Assembly (NCBI GenBank): GCA_964586395.1
Contig: CAZPGP010000017.1
Location: forward strand, 1 to 20,571
Source of the DNA: DATEFF01 sp964586395
Lineage (GTDB): Bacteria > Patescibacteriota > Saccharimonadia > Saccharimonadales > EFPC-124
Length of the DNA: 20,571 nt
Reading direction: 5' to 3'
Position 1 is the first letter of the stretch. The number at the start of each line of letters is the position of its first letter. Below, piece by piece: positions 13,673-20,194 of this stretch. The notes below the pieces were generated by a model that saw nothing but the letters and a program-made list of their open reading frames with translations, had not been told where the DNA came from and made no database searches. Made by a program: the position numbers and the translations under genes.

Positions 13673-14605
13673 ATGGAAAAGCAAACGGCAGCAATCACTG
13701 TCGATGGTCTTCGAAAGTCCTTTAAAAAGGTCGACGTGCTGAAGGGAATATCGTTCAGCGTCGAGAAGGGGACGATCTACGCTCTGCTTGGAGCGAACGG
13801 CGCTGGCAAGACGACGACCATCAATATTCTAACGACACTTATGCAGGCTGACGGTGGCTCGGCGAGTGTTAGCGGCTACGACGTAGCTGAAAAAGCAGAG
13901 AAGGTACGCAATACGATTAGTCTCACCGGGCAGTTCGCCGCAGTCGACGACATGCTGAGCGGCCGCGAAAACCTCGAGTTGATCTGTGACCTACGACATG
14001 TCGATAGGGCTGTAGCTGACAGGCTATTGAAGCAATTTGAGCTGGATGAGGCTGCCGACCGACGTGCCGCAACATACTCCGGCGGCATGCGCCGTCGGCT
14101 GGATATCGCGATGAGTCTTATTGGTAGTCCGACGGTTATCTTCTTTGACGAGCCGACTACGGGCCTTGATCCGCAAAGTCGGAACGGCATGTGGCAGGCG
14201 ATCAGGGAGCTGGCAGCGAGCGGCACGACGATCTTTCTGACGACGCAATACCTGGAAGAGGCAGACCAACTGGCGGACAAGATCGCCATTCTGAATAAGG
14301 GTAAGATCGTGGCCGAAGGCACGCCGAGCGCGCTGAAGAAGCTATTACCTCACGGCCAGATTGAACTCAAGTTCAATGGTCAAGATCAGCTTAACGCAGC
14401 GGTCAAGGTTCTGAAGAAGCACGAGATAACTCAGGACGACGATGCCTTGTCGCTCACTGTCGCAACCGATGGCAGCGTGAGCCAGCTAACTCAGCTGCTC
14501 ACAAAGCTCGAAGGCGCAAAAGTCGAGATCGCTGAATTTACCAAGAAAGCGCCAACCCTCGACGATGTTTTCCTGAAAATTATTAACGATAAGGAGGAAA
14601 AGTAA
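13673..14605 (+). CDS. ABC transporter ATP-binding protein, DrrA-like, 310 aa
   Basis: This is the ATPase subunit of a drug-resistance-type ABC-2 exporter. Walker A is GANGAGKTT (residues 40-48), the signature SGGMRRRLD starts at residue 136, and Walker B is IFFDEPTTGLD with Asp159 and Glu160. The switch position in LTTQYLEEADQL is Gln192 instead of His, as is usual for the DrrA group. Residues of about 220-310 are the C-terminal DUF4162-like domain. The start is the ATG at 13673, after a short AGCGAG stretch 15 nt beyond the previous stop. Its stop overlaps the permease start (TAATG). The gene order after PadR points to efflux of a toxic compound. Confidence 0.95.
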   Translation: MEKQTAAITVDGLRKSFKKVDVLKGISFSVEKGTIYALLGANGAGKTTTINILTTLMQADGGSASVSGYDVAEKAEKVRNTISLTGQFAAVDDMLSGRENLELICDLRHVDRAVADRLLKQFELDEAADRRAATYSGGMRRRLDIAMSLIGSPTVIFFDEPTTGLDPQSRNGMWQAIRELAASGTTIFLTTQYLEEADQLADKIAILNKGKIVAEGTPSALKKLLPHGQIELKFNGQDQLNAAVKVLKKHEITQDDDALSLTVATDGSVSQLTQLLTKLEGAKVEIAEFTKKAPTLDDVFLKIINDKEEK

Positions 14606-15363
14606 TGATCCTTCGCGACACATGGACGATGGCCAAGCGCAGCCTGCGCCACACGGTCCGTAGCATGGACACGATTATTACTGTCGTTGCTACACCGATT
14701 GTCATGATGCTGATGTTCGTCTACGTCTTTGGTAGCTCATTCCAGCAGGCGATCGGGGGTGGCGAATATATCAACTTTGTGGTCCCTGCGATCATCGTGA
14801 TGACGGTCGTGAGCGGCATCGCCTACGCGGCAGTTCGCTTGAGTATGGACTTGCAGAAGGGGATTATCAACCGCTTCAAGACTATGCCGGTCGCTCCGTC
14901 TTCAATTCTGGGTGGGCACGCGCTGTCGTCGACGCTTTCTAATCTGTTTTCGTCGCTTTTGGTTTTGCTGGTCGCCTTCCTGATAGGGTTTCGATCGGAC
15001 GCGGGGATCCTGGAGTGGTCAATGTTCGCGGCACTTCTGACGCTATTTACGCTGGCTACGACCTGGCTTGCGATACTGTTCGGTCTGTTTGCAAAGACCA
15101 TGGAGGGCGCGGGAGCATTCAGCTATATTCTGCTATTCCTCATCTTCCTGAGTTCTGGCTTTACGCCGGTCGATAACATGCACCCGGCACTGCGCTGGTT
15201 CGCAGAGAATCAGCCGATGACGCCTATTATCGAAACGATGCGCTCGCTTCTGACAAATGGCGTCGTGGGCGATAGCGCCGGCGTCGCGATTGGCTGGTCG
15301 GTGGCGCTCCTGGCAGTATCGTACGCACTTGCACTTCGTGTCTATAAGACCAAGACGGTTTAG
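14605..15363 (+). CDS. ABC-2 type permease, DrrB-like, 252 aa
   Basis: This is the membrane subunit for the ATPase encoded just upstream. It has about six hydrophobic segments, at roughly 24-44, 60-80, 107-126, 138-160, 170-190 and 225-245. The family hallmark is the loop FLSSGFTPVDNMHPALRWF before NQPMTPIIETMR. The length is normal for DrrB-type permeases. The ATG overlaps the stop of the ATPase gene by one base and is preceded by AAGGAGG, so the two proteins are made together. A classical rho-independent terminator follows, which makes this the last gene of the PadR operon. Confidence 0.93.
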   Translation: MILRDTWTMAKRSLRHTVRSMDTIITVVATPIVMMLMFVYVFGSSFQQAIGGGEYINFVVPAIIVMTVVSGIAYAAVRLSMDLQKGIINRFKTMPVAPSSILGGHALSSTLSNLFSSLLVLLVAFLIGFRSDAGILEWSMFAALLTLFTLATTWLAILFGLFAKTMEGAGAFSYILLFLIFLSSGFTPVDNMHPALRWFAENQPMTPIIETMRSLLTNGVVGDSAGVAIGWSVALLAVSYALALRVYKTKTV

Positions 15364-15381
15364 CCCCTCGTGCAGCTCAAG

Positions 15382-15405
15382 GCCCCACTTGGTGTGGGGC
15401 TTTTT
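15382..15405 (+). terminator. Rho-independent terminator of the PadR-ABC operon
   Basis: GCCCCAC and GTGGGGC form a 7-bp stem with a 5-nt loop followed directly by TTTTT. It is the most classical terminator in the window. Confidence 0.92.
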
Positions 15406-15432
15406 GGTTGCAATTGCATTTAAATCGATATA

Positions 15433-15455
15433 TATTTATTGATATTCGATAAATA
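15433..15455 (+). promoter_or_regulatory. Possible operator before the DUF2975/XRE pair
   Basis: TATTTAT and ATAAATA are inverted across a 9-nt centre that also contains GA...TC. The element lies in the AT-rich promoter region, 16 nt before the ATG, and partly overlaps a second imperfect repeat (ATCGATAT/ATATTCGAT). The small XRE protein encoded downstream is the natural candidate to bind it. Confidence 0.4.
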
Positions 15456-15470
15456 CGAAAGGCACCAAGC

Positions 15471-15932
15471 ATGAAACTCAACTCAACGTTATTCCTCCGC
15501 ATAGTCATCTACGTGATGGGATTTGGCGTGTTGGCGCTGTGCGCTGCATTGTTGAGCGAGGGTTTTCCGGACGATGGTAAGGGTTTTGCGTGGTTCTTTG
15601 TGATTCCGTATCTCACCGTCGCGCCTTTTTTTGTTGCCCTTTGGCAGACATTGAAGCTGCTGAACTATATTGATCGCGGCACGGCGTTTTCGGAGCAATC
15701 CGTGAAGGCATTGAAGCTTATTAAGTATGCTGCCGCGGCAATTGGCGGTTTGTACGCTTTGATCCTGCCGGTGATGTATCACGCCGCTCAGGAAGAGGAC
15801 GCCCCTGGCGTCATGCTCATTGGGCTGGTGCTGACATTCGCTCCGCTCGCCATCGGCGTCTTTGCGGCGGTGCTGCAGAAGGTTCTACGTAGCGCTATTG
15901 ATATCAAATCAGAGAACGACCTCACGGTATAA
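15471..15932 (+). CDS. DUF2975 membrane protein, 153 aa
   Basis: This is a four-helix membrane protein of the DUF2975 family. The hydrophobic segments are at about 9-28, 40-60, 85-104 and 115-137. The second is followed by the family-typical LLNYIDRGTAFSEQSVKALKLIKYAA segment, cited here by its start at about residue 63. The function is unknown. In many bacteria DUF2975 genes are paired with a short YozG-like XRE regulator, exactly as here (2 nt separate the stop from the next ATG). The ATG follows GAAAGG by about 9 nt. Confidence 0.85.
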   Translation: MKLNSTLFLRIVIYVMGFGVLALCAALLSEGFPDDGKGFAWFFVIPYLTVAPFFVALWQTLKLLNYIDRGTAFSEQSVKALKLIKYAAAAIGGLYALILPVMYHAAQEEDAPGVMLIGLVLTFAPLAIGVFAAVLQKVLRSAIDIKSENDLTV

Positions 15933-15934
15933 GC

Positions 15935-16138
15935 ATGGCGATTATCATTAATCTCGATGTCATGTTGGCCAAGCGCAAGATGAGCCTGACCGAGCTCTCG
16001 GACAAGGTCGGCGTCACTATCGCGAACCTCTCGATCCTCAAGACCGGTAAGGCGAGGGCCGTTCGACTGTCGACTCTCGAGGCAATTTGCGAAGTCCTAG
16101 ACTGTCAGCCTGGAGATATTCTGGAGCACAAGAACTAG
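15935..16138 (+). CDS. YozG-like XRE-family regulator, 67 aa
   Basis: This is a minimal helix-turn-helix protein: the whole length is one Cro/CI-type domain. The family pattern is MAIIINLDVMLAKRKMS, then the HTH in LTELSDKVGVTIANLSILK, then the closing LEAICEVLDCQPGDILE. It is most like the YozG group that accompanies DUF2975 membrane proteins. The gene follows the DUF2975 stop by 2 nt and is presumably translationally coupled to it. It probably autoregulates the pair. A candidate AT-rich operator is at 15433-15455. Confidence 0.9.
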   Translation: MAIIINLDVMLAKRKMSLTELSDKVGVTIANLSILKTGKARAVRLSTLEAICEVLDCQPGDILEHKN

Positions 16139-16142
16139 TCGC

Positions 16143-16170
16143 TTGACTCTATACCCCCTGGGGGTATACG
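16143..16170 (+). promoter_or_regulatory. Promoter with a CsoR-type operator in the spacer
   Basis: TTGACT (16143-16148) and TATACG (16165-16170) are separated by 16 nt. A perfect 19-bp palindrome, TATACCCCC-T-GGGGGTATA (16150-16168), fills the spacer and enters the -10. A C-run/G-run palindrome flanked by TA is the known form of copper-CsoR operators. Binding here would block RNA polymerase. Confidence 0.88.
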
Positions 16171-16195
16171 CTGGGTATATCAAAGAGGAGGGGCT

Positions 16196-16651
16196 ATGCA
16201 ATCACTAAACCAAATGGCCGTCAGCGCCACGCTTCATTGCCTGACGGGGTGTGCTATCGGTGAAATTATGGGCTTGGTGATCGGCGAATCGCTAGGCTGG
16301 TCAAATGGGCAGACGATCGTGTTAGCAATCGTGCTGGCATTTGTCTTCGGCTATGGCTTGTCGATGCTGCCATTACTAAAGGCTGGGATGGCGCTCGGCG
16401 CTGCTATGAGCCTGGTGCTGGCAGCAGACACATTGTCTATTGCGACCATGGAAACAGTAGACAATGTCGTTATGGGGGCTATACCCGGCGCCATGGAGGC
16501 CGGCCTGGTTAACCCATTGTTCTGGGTGAGCATGACGGCGGCATTGGCGGTTGCTTTTGTGGCGGCCTTCCCAGTCAATCGCTACCTTTTGGTCCGAGGC
16601 AAAGGGCACGCGCTGATGCACAATCACCATGACGTGCACGTACATCATTAG
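16196..16651 (+). CDS. DUF4396 membrane protein, 151 aa
   Basis: This is a membrane protein with four hydrophobic segments, at about 10-27, 37-57, 62-80 and 113-131. It matches the DUF4396 family (SATLHCLTGCAIGEIMGLVI at the start, NPLFWVSMTAALAVAF and FPVNRYLLVRGKGHA near the end). The tail HNHHDVHVHH is very histidine-rich and could bind metal. The ATG follows a strong AGAGGAGGGG. It is the first gene behind a CsoR-type operator, and the CsoR gene follows 8 nt later. A role in copper handling, as transporter or membrane metal protein, is inferred from this context. The family itself has no settled function. Confidence 0.85.
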   Translation: MQSLNQMAVSATLHCLTGCAIGEIMGLVIGESLGWSNGQTIVLAIVLAFVFGYGLSMLPLLKAGMALGAAMSLVLAADTLSIATMETVDNVVMGAIPGAMEAGLVNPLFWVSMTAALAVAFVAAFPVNRYLLVRGKGHALMHNHHDVHVHH

Positions 16652-16659
16652 GAGAACAT

Positions 16660-16944
16660 ATGCAGCATTACGGATATCATGACAACAAAGAGCAGCTCAT
16701 TAAGCGTCTCAGGCGTGCAGAAGGTCAAGTTCGCGGCATCGCGCGGATGATAGAAGAAGACAAATACTGTATCGACATTCTGACGCAGTTGAGTGCAACC
16801 GAAGCGGCGCTCGACAAAGTTGCGCTAGAGCTACTCCGTGAACACAGCAACCATTGCTTGGCCGATACAACGCTCAGCGACGAAGACCGCCGCGCGAAGT
16901 CGGATGAACTTGTAACCGCAGTTGGACGACTGCTATCTAAATAA
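16660..16944 (+). CDS. csoR: CsoR-type copper-sensing repressor, 94 aa
   Basis: This is an all-helical repressor of the CsoR/RcnR (DUF156) family that releases its operator when it binds metal. The Cu(I) ligand set Cys-His-Cys is complete: Cys37 in DKYCIDILTQ, and His62 and Cys66 in EHSNHC. The N-terminal RLRRAEGQVRGIARMIEE carries the family signature and basic DNA-contacting face. The outer-sphere residues Tyr36 and Glu83 known from copper sensors also appear to be present. The ATG follows AGGAGAAC. Its target is most likely the palindrome at 16150-16168, so the operon is autoregulated and induced by copper. Confidence 0.95.
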   Translation: MQHYGYHDNKEQLIKRLRRAEGQVRGIARMIEEDKYCIDILTQLSATEAALDKVALELLREHSNHCLADTTLSDEDRRAKSDELVTAVGRLLSK

Positions 16945-16954
16945 AGGGGACAAT

Positions 16955-17308
16955 ATGGAAACAAAATCACTTATTTTTGGCATCGTGGGCTTTATAGCTG
17001 GTGGACTGCTTGTGTCGATCGCCGCAACAACGTTTGAGAAGCCAAAAGATATGACGACAAGCATGACCGCTTCGCTTCAAGGTAAAACTGGTGATGCATT
17101 TGACGAAGCTTTTGTAGGCGGCATGATTACGCACCACCAGGACGCCATCGACATGGCGCGCATGGCGGACGGCCAGGCTAAACATCAAGAGGTGAAGGAC
17201 CTGTCGAAGGCAATCATAGAAGCGCAGCAGAAAGAGATTGACCAAATGAAGGAGTGGCAAAAAGACTGGGGTTACGCCGCAACTTCAGGTCATGGCATGT
17301 CAGAATAG
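16955..17308 (+). CDS. DUF305 metal-binding protein, membrane-anchored, 117 aa
   Basis: This short DUF305 protein has an N-terminal membrane helix (about residues 6-24) and an exported helical domain. The family motif FDEAFVGGMITHHQDAIDMA with the His-His pair is at about residues 46-65. The KHQEVKDLSKAIIEAQQKEI helix follows. DUF305 domains are ferritin-like four-helix folds and are often found in copper or heavy-metal operons. Here the gene is the third of the CsoR operon, 10 nt behind csoR. The ATG follows AAAGGGGA. A periplasm-side copper chaperone or scavenger role is inferred. Confidence 0.9.
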   Translation: METKSLIFGIVGFIAGGLLVSIAATTFEKPKDMTTSMTASLQGKTGDAFDEAFVGGMITHHQDAIDMARMADGQAKHQEVKDLSKAIIEAQQKEIDQMKEWQKDWGYAATSGHGMSE

Positions 17309-17353
17309 CAGACAGATTGACCTTATGGCCTAGGCAAGCAGTGAATCTGCCGG

Positions 17354-17359
17354 TAGAAT
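17354..17359 (+). promoter_or_regulatory. -10 element of the Pr6Pr-like gene, apparently leaderless
   Basis: TAGAAT ends 6 nt before the ATG at 17366. No ribosome site and no convincing -35 were seen. Confidence 0.4.
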
Positions 17360-17365
17360 ATGCTT

Positions 17366-17992
17366 ATGAATAAACGGCAGTTCCTCATAGGCGCACGACT
17401 CTTCTTTGCCGCTCTTACCGTTGCCGCTATTATCACGCAGCTGCTTTACAGCAGCCAGTACGCGCTGTCGTTCAGCCTTGTGAACTTCTTTAGCTTCTTT
17501 ACCATTCTGTCTAATGTGTTTGTCTCGATCGTCTTTGTGGCGAGCGCGCTGTATCTGGCCCAAGGGAAGCGTCCGTCTCCTACGGACGACATCCTGCGCG
17601 GTGCATCGGTGCTATACATGGCCATAACTGGTGTTGTGTACTCGCTGTTGCTGTCAGGTATCGACGTCGACCTGTCGCTGCAATGGGTTAACTTGCAGCT
17701 GCATTACATTATGCCTATCGTCGTGGTGCTAGATTGGCTCTATCAGCCTCAGTTAAGCAAGTTGACCGTCAGGCGAATCCTGCCGTGGCTTATCTTTCCG
17801 GCAATCTACCTGGTCTACTCTTTAGTCCGCGGTCCTATCGTGGGCTGGTATCCGTACCCGTTCCTCAATCCCGACATGGCTGGCGGCTACGGTGGCGTAG
17901 TGCTATATAGCCTAGGGATACTTGGTGCGCTCTTTGTGGCTAGTTTCCTTCTAATGAAACTAGGCAACATGCTTCGCCGACATGTTGCCTAG
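17366..17992 (+). CDS. Pr6Pr-like integral membrane protein, 208 aa
   Basis: This is a membrane protein with six hydrophobic segments, at about 9-28, 36-60, 76-95, 107-124, 135-152 and 175-197. It fits the Pr6Pr (FAR-17a/AIG1-like) membrane family: FSFFTILSNVFVSIVF, the conserved LQLHYIMPIVVVLDWL with a His in the membrane, and WYPYPFLNP before the last helix. The activity in bacteria is unknown. Some distant eukaryotic relatives hydrolyse fatty-acid esters, which cannot be transferred here. The ATG at 17366 is preferred over the ATG at 17360, because the latter abuts the -10 element. Its stop codon lies inside a 12-bp hairpin. Confidence 0.8.
   Translation: MNKRQFLIGARLFFAALTVAAIITQLLYSSQYALSFSLVNFFSFFTILSNVFVSIVFVASALYLAQGKRPSPTDDILRGASVLYMAITGVVYSLLLSGIDVDLSLQWVNLQLHYIMPIVVVLDWLYQPQLSKLTVRRILPWLIFPAIYLVYSLVRGPIVGWYPYPFLNPDMAGGYGGVVLYSLGILGALFVASFLLMKLGNMLRRHVA
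17960..17992. terminator. 12-bp hairpin ending at the stop codon
   Basis: CTAGGCAACATG (17960-17971) and CATGTTGCCTAG (17981-17992) form a perfect 12-bp stem with a 9-nt loop. The last three bases are the TAG stop of the Pr6Pr-like gene. It stands between convergent genes (the next, on the minus strand, ends at 18009). No T-run follows. Confidence 0.6.
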
Positions 17993-18008
17993 GTGACTTG
18001 GTAGCTGC

Positions 18009-18281
18009 TTACAGCTGATGAACTTTGACGCCGACAGTCTTGGCGCTGTTGTTTGTGATGTGGAGAATAAGTTTATAGTGATCTTCAGTTCCTGATCGCG
18101 CGATGCGGGTAGTGACCGAGTCGATAGGGTTGGGGTCCGGATGAATGGCAATCGCAAAGCCAGTTGGCGGGTGCTCGTCCGTAAAAGTACCCAGTAGGAA
18201 GGAAGGGTGCATCCGTGGCTTTATCTTGGCTTCAGCGATAAGTGCTTCAGCGGGTTGTTCGTTCTTGGGTGGTCGTGGCAT
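18009..18281 (-). CDS. Small uncharacterised protein, 90 aa
   Basis: The family is not recognised. A proline/basic N-terminus (MPRPPKNEQPAEAL) is followed by a compact alpha/beta-looking body with FLLGTFTDEHPPTGFAI and a final strand pair (HYKLILHITNNSAKTVGVKV). There is no signal or membrane segment. The ATG at 18281 has AGAAGG 7 nt upstream, which supports real translation. It stands alone, convergent with the Pr6Pr-like gene. No function is proposed. Confidence 0.6.
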   Translation of the reverse strand: MPRPPKNEQPAEALIAEAKIKPRMHPSFLLGTFTDEHPPTGFAIAIHPDPNPIDSVTTRIARSGTEDHYKLILHITNNSAKTVGVKVHQL

Positions 18282-18436
18282 GTTAAAACCTTCTCTCCAG
18301 TGTTTAGATTTGGCGCGATATATACTATGGCGCTTGTATATATGAATCTTACGAACTAATTTTCTCGGTCAATAAACTTGAACATTAAAAGCCCAAGTGG
18401 TACGATTTGTACCTGTGAATAGTGTCAAGCAGATAG

Positions 18437-18452
18437 GAGTAAGCGCTTACTC
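18437..18452. repeat. 16-bp perfect palindrome
   Basis: GAGTAAGCGCTTACTC is a perfect palindrome, 8 bp to the left of the TGTTAC inverted repeat and about 40 bp before the -10 of the methyltransferase gene. It may be a second regulator site. Confidence 0.55.
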
Positions 18453-18459
18453 TGCTTTA

Positions 18460-18484
18460 ATGTTACACAAAAAAGGTGTAACAT
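18460..18484 (+). promoter_or_regulatory. TGTTACA-N9-TGTAACA inverted repeat, putative operator
   Basis: ATGTTACAC and GTGTAACAT form perfect 9-bp arms around 7 bases. The right edge is 5 bp from the -10 TATAAT at 18490-18495, so it covers the -35 region of the HTH-methyltransferase gene. The half-sites and the 9-base centre match the repeat at 20501-20529. Confidence 0.75.
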
Positions 18485-18518
18485 ACAAATATAATCCCAT
18501 ACATTTTTATAGACAACC

Positions 18519-19742
18519 ATGAAATACTTTAAACATTCCGAACTTGTAACTGAATATCGTGTCTCTTTAAAGACGGTCCATAATTGGATAGATTCTTCTA
18601 AGCAGGGCAAATTAGCCCTACAGCTTCATACTGAGAAAAATAAAACTTATATCGCCAATACTCCTCGTAATGTGACCCTGCTAAAGCAGCTAGTTGAGAA
18701 CGGCCGAAAGTATCGCAATGGCTTGGCTACTAAAGAGATTAGTCCTCGAGATAAGTTTTACGACATCTATAATGAGCACCAGATTTACGATATCGTAGCA
18801 AACTTAGAGATCCACCACGAGATTCCCCGACAGTACAATTACTTTAATGGCGGTGCTAGTCATTGGGATGTGTACGCCGAGCGACTGACGCAAGAGGAAG
18901 AGCCAAATTTGGTAAATAGCACAATTAAACTCCTCGACGTTAATAAGGGATATATTGATAGCCTTCTTGCTACGTACAAGACAGTAAACGTTATTGATGT
19001 GGGTGTGGGTAATGCGTACCCTGTCAGGGGTTTGTTAGGAGATTTGCTTTATCAGGGTAAGCTGGGTCGCTACGTTGCACTTGATATTAGCCCCCATATG
19101 CTTGAGATCGCTAAAAAGAATGTCGAGAAATGGTTTGATGGTCAAGTTCAGATGGAGGCATATGAGCATGATATCAATTATGATCGTTTCTCTGATTTAC
19201 TTATCCATGAGTACACCAAGCCCGATGCCAAGGATACTGTGAACCTTATTCTTCTGCTTGGCGGCACATTGTCGAACATGCGGACCCCGGATGCAGGCTA
19301 TAAGGTTATCCATGACAGCATGGGCATCAATGATCTCTTAATCCATACTACGAAGCTTGATACCGAAGCAACTCGTCGGTACTTTGACTTTGACCTAAAG
19401 CCTGGCGAAAACAATCTTGCGGCAATACATGGTCTTGTTGTCGACCTTCTTAATATTCAGCGGTCATATTATACGGTTGAAATGGGTTACGACCCCGTAC
19501 GTAAGCAGCGTTTTGAGCAGATCCGGCTGAATGTTGCGCTGGACATTAAGTTCCGCTTCAAGCAGGGTGAATACGTCGTGCGCTTGGATAAGGGCGACGC
19601 CATCCTCACCTGGCGCGGTCTGCAGCAGAACGCGGCCGACGTAACGGAGCAGTTTACGAAGAACGATCTATACATACTACACTCAAGCCAAACCAATAAC
19701 CGTGAGTATATCCTAACTGTTTCTCGAGTCATTGTTGATTAA
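18519..19742 (+). CDS. HTH domain fused to an EgtD-like SAM methyltransferase, 407 aa
   Basis: Residues of about 1-65 look like a MerR/excisionase-type helix-turn-helix (FKHSELVTEYRVSLKTVHNW). The rest, about 75-405, is a Rossmann methyltransferase of the EgtD type (histidine-specific methyltransferase family). SAM motif I is VIDVGVGN (158-165), the acidic residue after strand 2 is Asp189 in VALDIS, and LLLGGTLSN (245-253) corresponds to the FLGSTIGN-like motif of EgtD. The substrate is not known. EgtD makes trimethylhistidine, but no ergothioneine genes are visible here. No Shine-Dalgarno is seen; the leader is about 17 nt and AT-rich. The promoter carries the TGTTAC inverted repeat. The gene is AT-rich at its 5' end, while about 19500-19660 is clearly richer in GC. 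Its stop is 2 nt from the convergent gene. Confidence 0.8.
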   Translation: MKYFKHSELVTEYRVSLKTVHNWIDSSKQGKLALQLHTEKNKTYIANTPRNVTLLKQLVENGRKYRNGLATKEISPRDKFYDIYNEHQIYDIVANLEIHHEIPRQYNYFNGGASHWDVYAERLTQEEEPNLVNSTIKLLDVNKGYIDSLLATYKTVNVIDVGVGNAYPVRGLLGDLLYQGKLGRYVALDISPHMLEIAKKNVEKWFDGQVQMEAYEHDINYDRFSDLLIHEYTKPDAKDTVNLILLLGGTLSNMRTPDAGYKVIHDSMGINDLLIHTTKLDTEATRRYFDFDLKPGENNLAAIHGLVVDLLNIQRSYYTVEMGYDPVRKQRFEQIRLNVALDIKFRFKQGEYVVRLDKGDAILTWRGLQQNAADVTEQFTKNDLYILHSSQTNNREYILTVSRVIVD

Positions 19743-19744
19743 TG

Positions 19745-20194
19745 TTAATCCCTTGGGCTGTACGCGACCACGACGCTGCGGCTAGATAGCCAGCTTGTTA
19801 TGAGGTAGAACTGCTCAACATTCGTAGGTTCAAGCAGATATAGTGTCGAGCAGATGGGCGGAGCTTCGAGAAGCTTCTCGACCCGAGCGAATGTAACACT
19901 GTTATCGTGTAGCTGTTCGGATAGTTTGATGGTGAACGTAATTCCTTCCATCCAGTTGATCTGATTATTTAGCTCAGCGATACGCTTGAGATTGAGCGTG
20001 CTTGCGCGTTCTCGCTGAATAAGTCGTATTAATGCACGCCATTGTTTGCCGGTGGTTGAGATCAGCTCGTGCGGATTGCTTGTTGCGACCACGACTGCAC
20101 CATGTGCCCCTCGCGCAAGGATATGCTGAACAAGGTCTTGGCTTAGGCTTATGCCGCTGGGCAGTCTACGCTTCTCAGTGTAAAAACCATGCAT
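19745..20194 (-). CDS. Uncharacterised protein, second gene of a minus-strand pair, 149 aa
   Basis: The family is not recognised. The protein looks alpha/beta and soluble. Segments of note are LSQDLVQHILARGAHGAVVVATSN (from about residue 17), a basic helix WRALIRLIQRERASTLNLKR and a hydrophobic end (YLITSWLSSRSVVVAYSP). The ATG at 20194 lies 20 nt inside the preceding gene, so the two are translationally coupled. Its stop is only 2 nt from the stop of the convergent methyltransferase gene, and both stops fall in the palindrome GATTAA-TG-TTAATC. It belongs to the operon driven from the TGTTAC operator at 20501-20529. Confidence 0.7.
   Translation of the reverse strand: MHGFYTEKRRLPSGISLSQDLVQHILARGAHGAVVVATSNPHELISTTGKQWRALIRLIQRERASTLNLKRIAELNNQINWMEGITFTIKLSEQLHDNSVTFARVEKLLEAPPICSTLYLLEPTNVEQFYLITSWLSSRSVVVAYSPRD

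Noticed and set aside
19866..19881. 16-bp palindrome TCGAGAAGCTTCTCGA
   Set aside because: It is inside a coding region with no promoter near. Chance or codon-driven explanations suffice.
19892..19898. Single TGTAACA half-site
   Set aside because: It has no inverted partner at the 9- or 10-base spacing and lies within a gene, so it is not counted as an operator.
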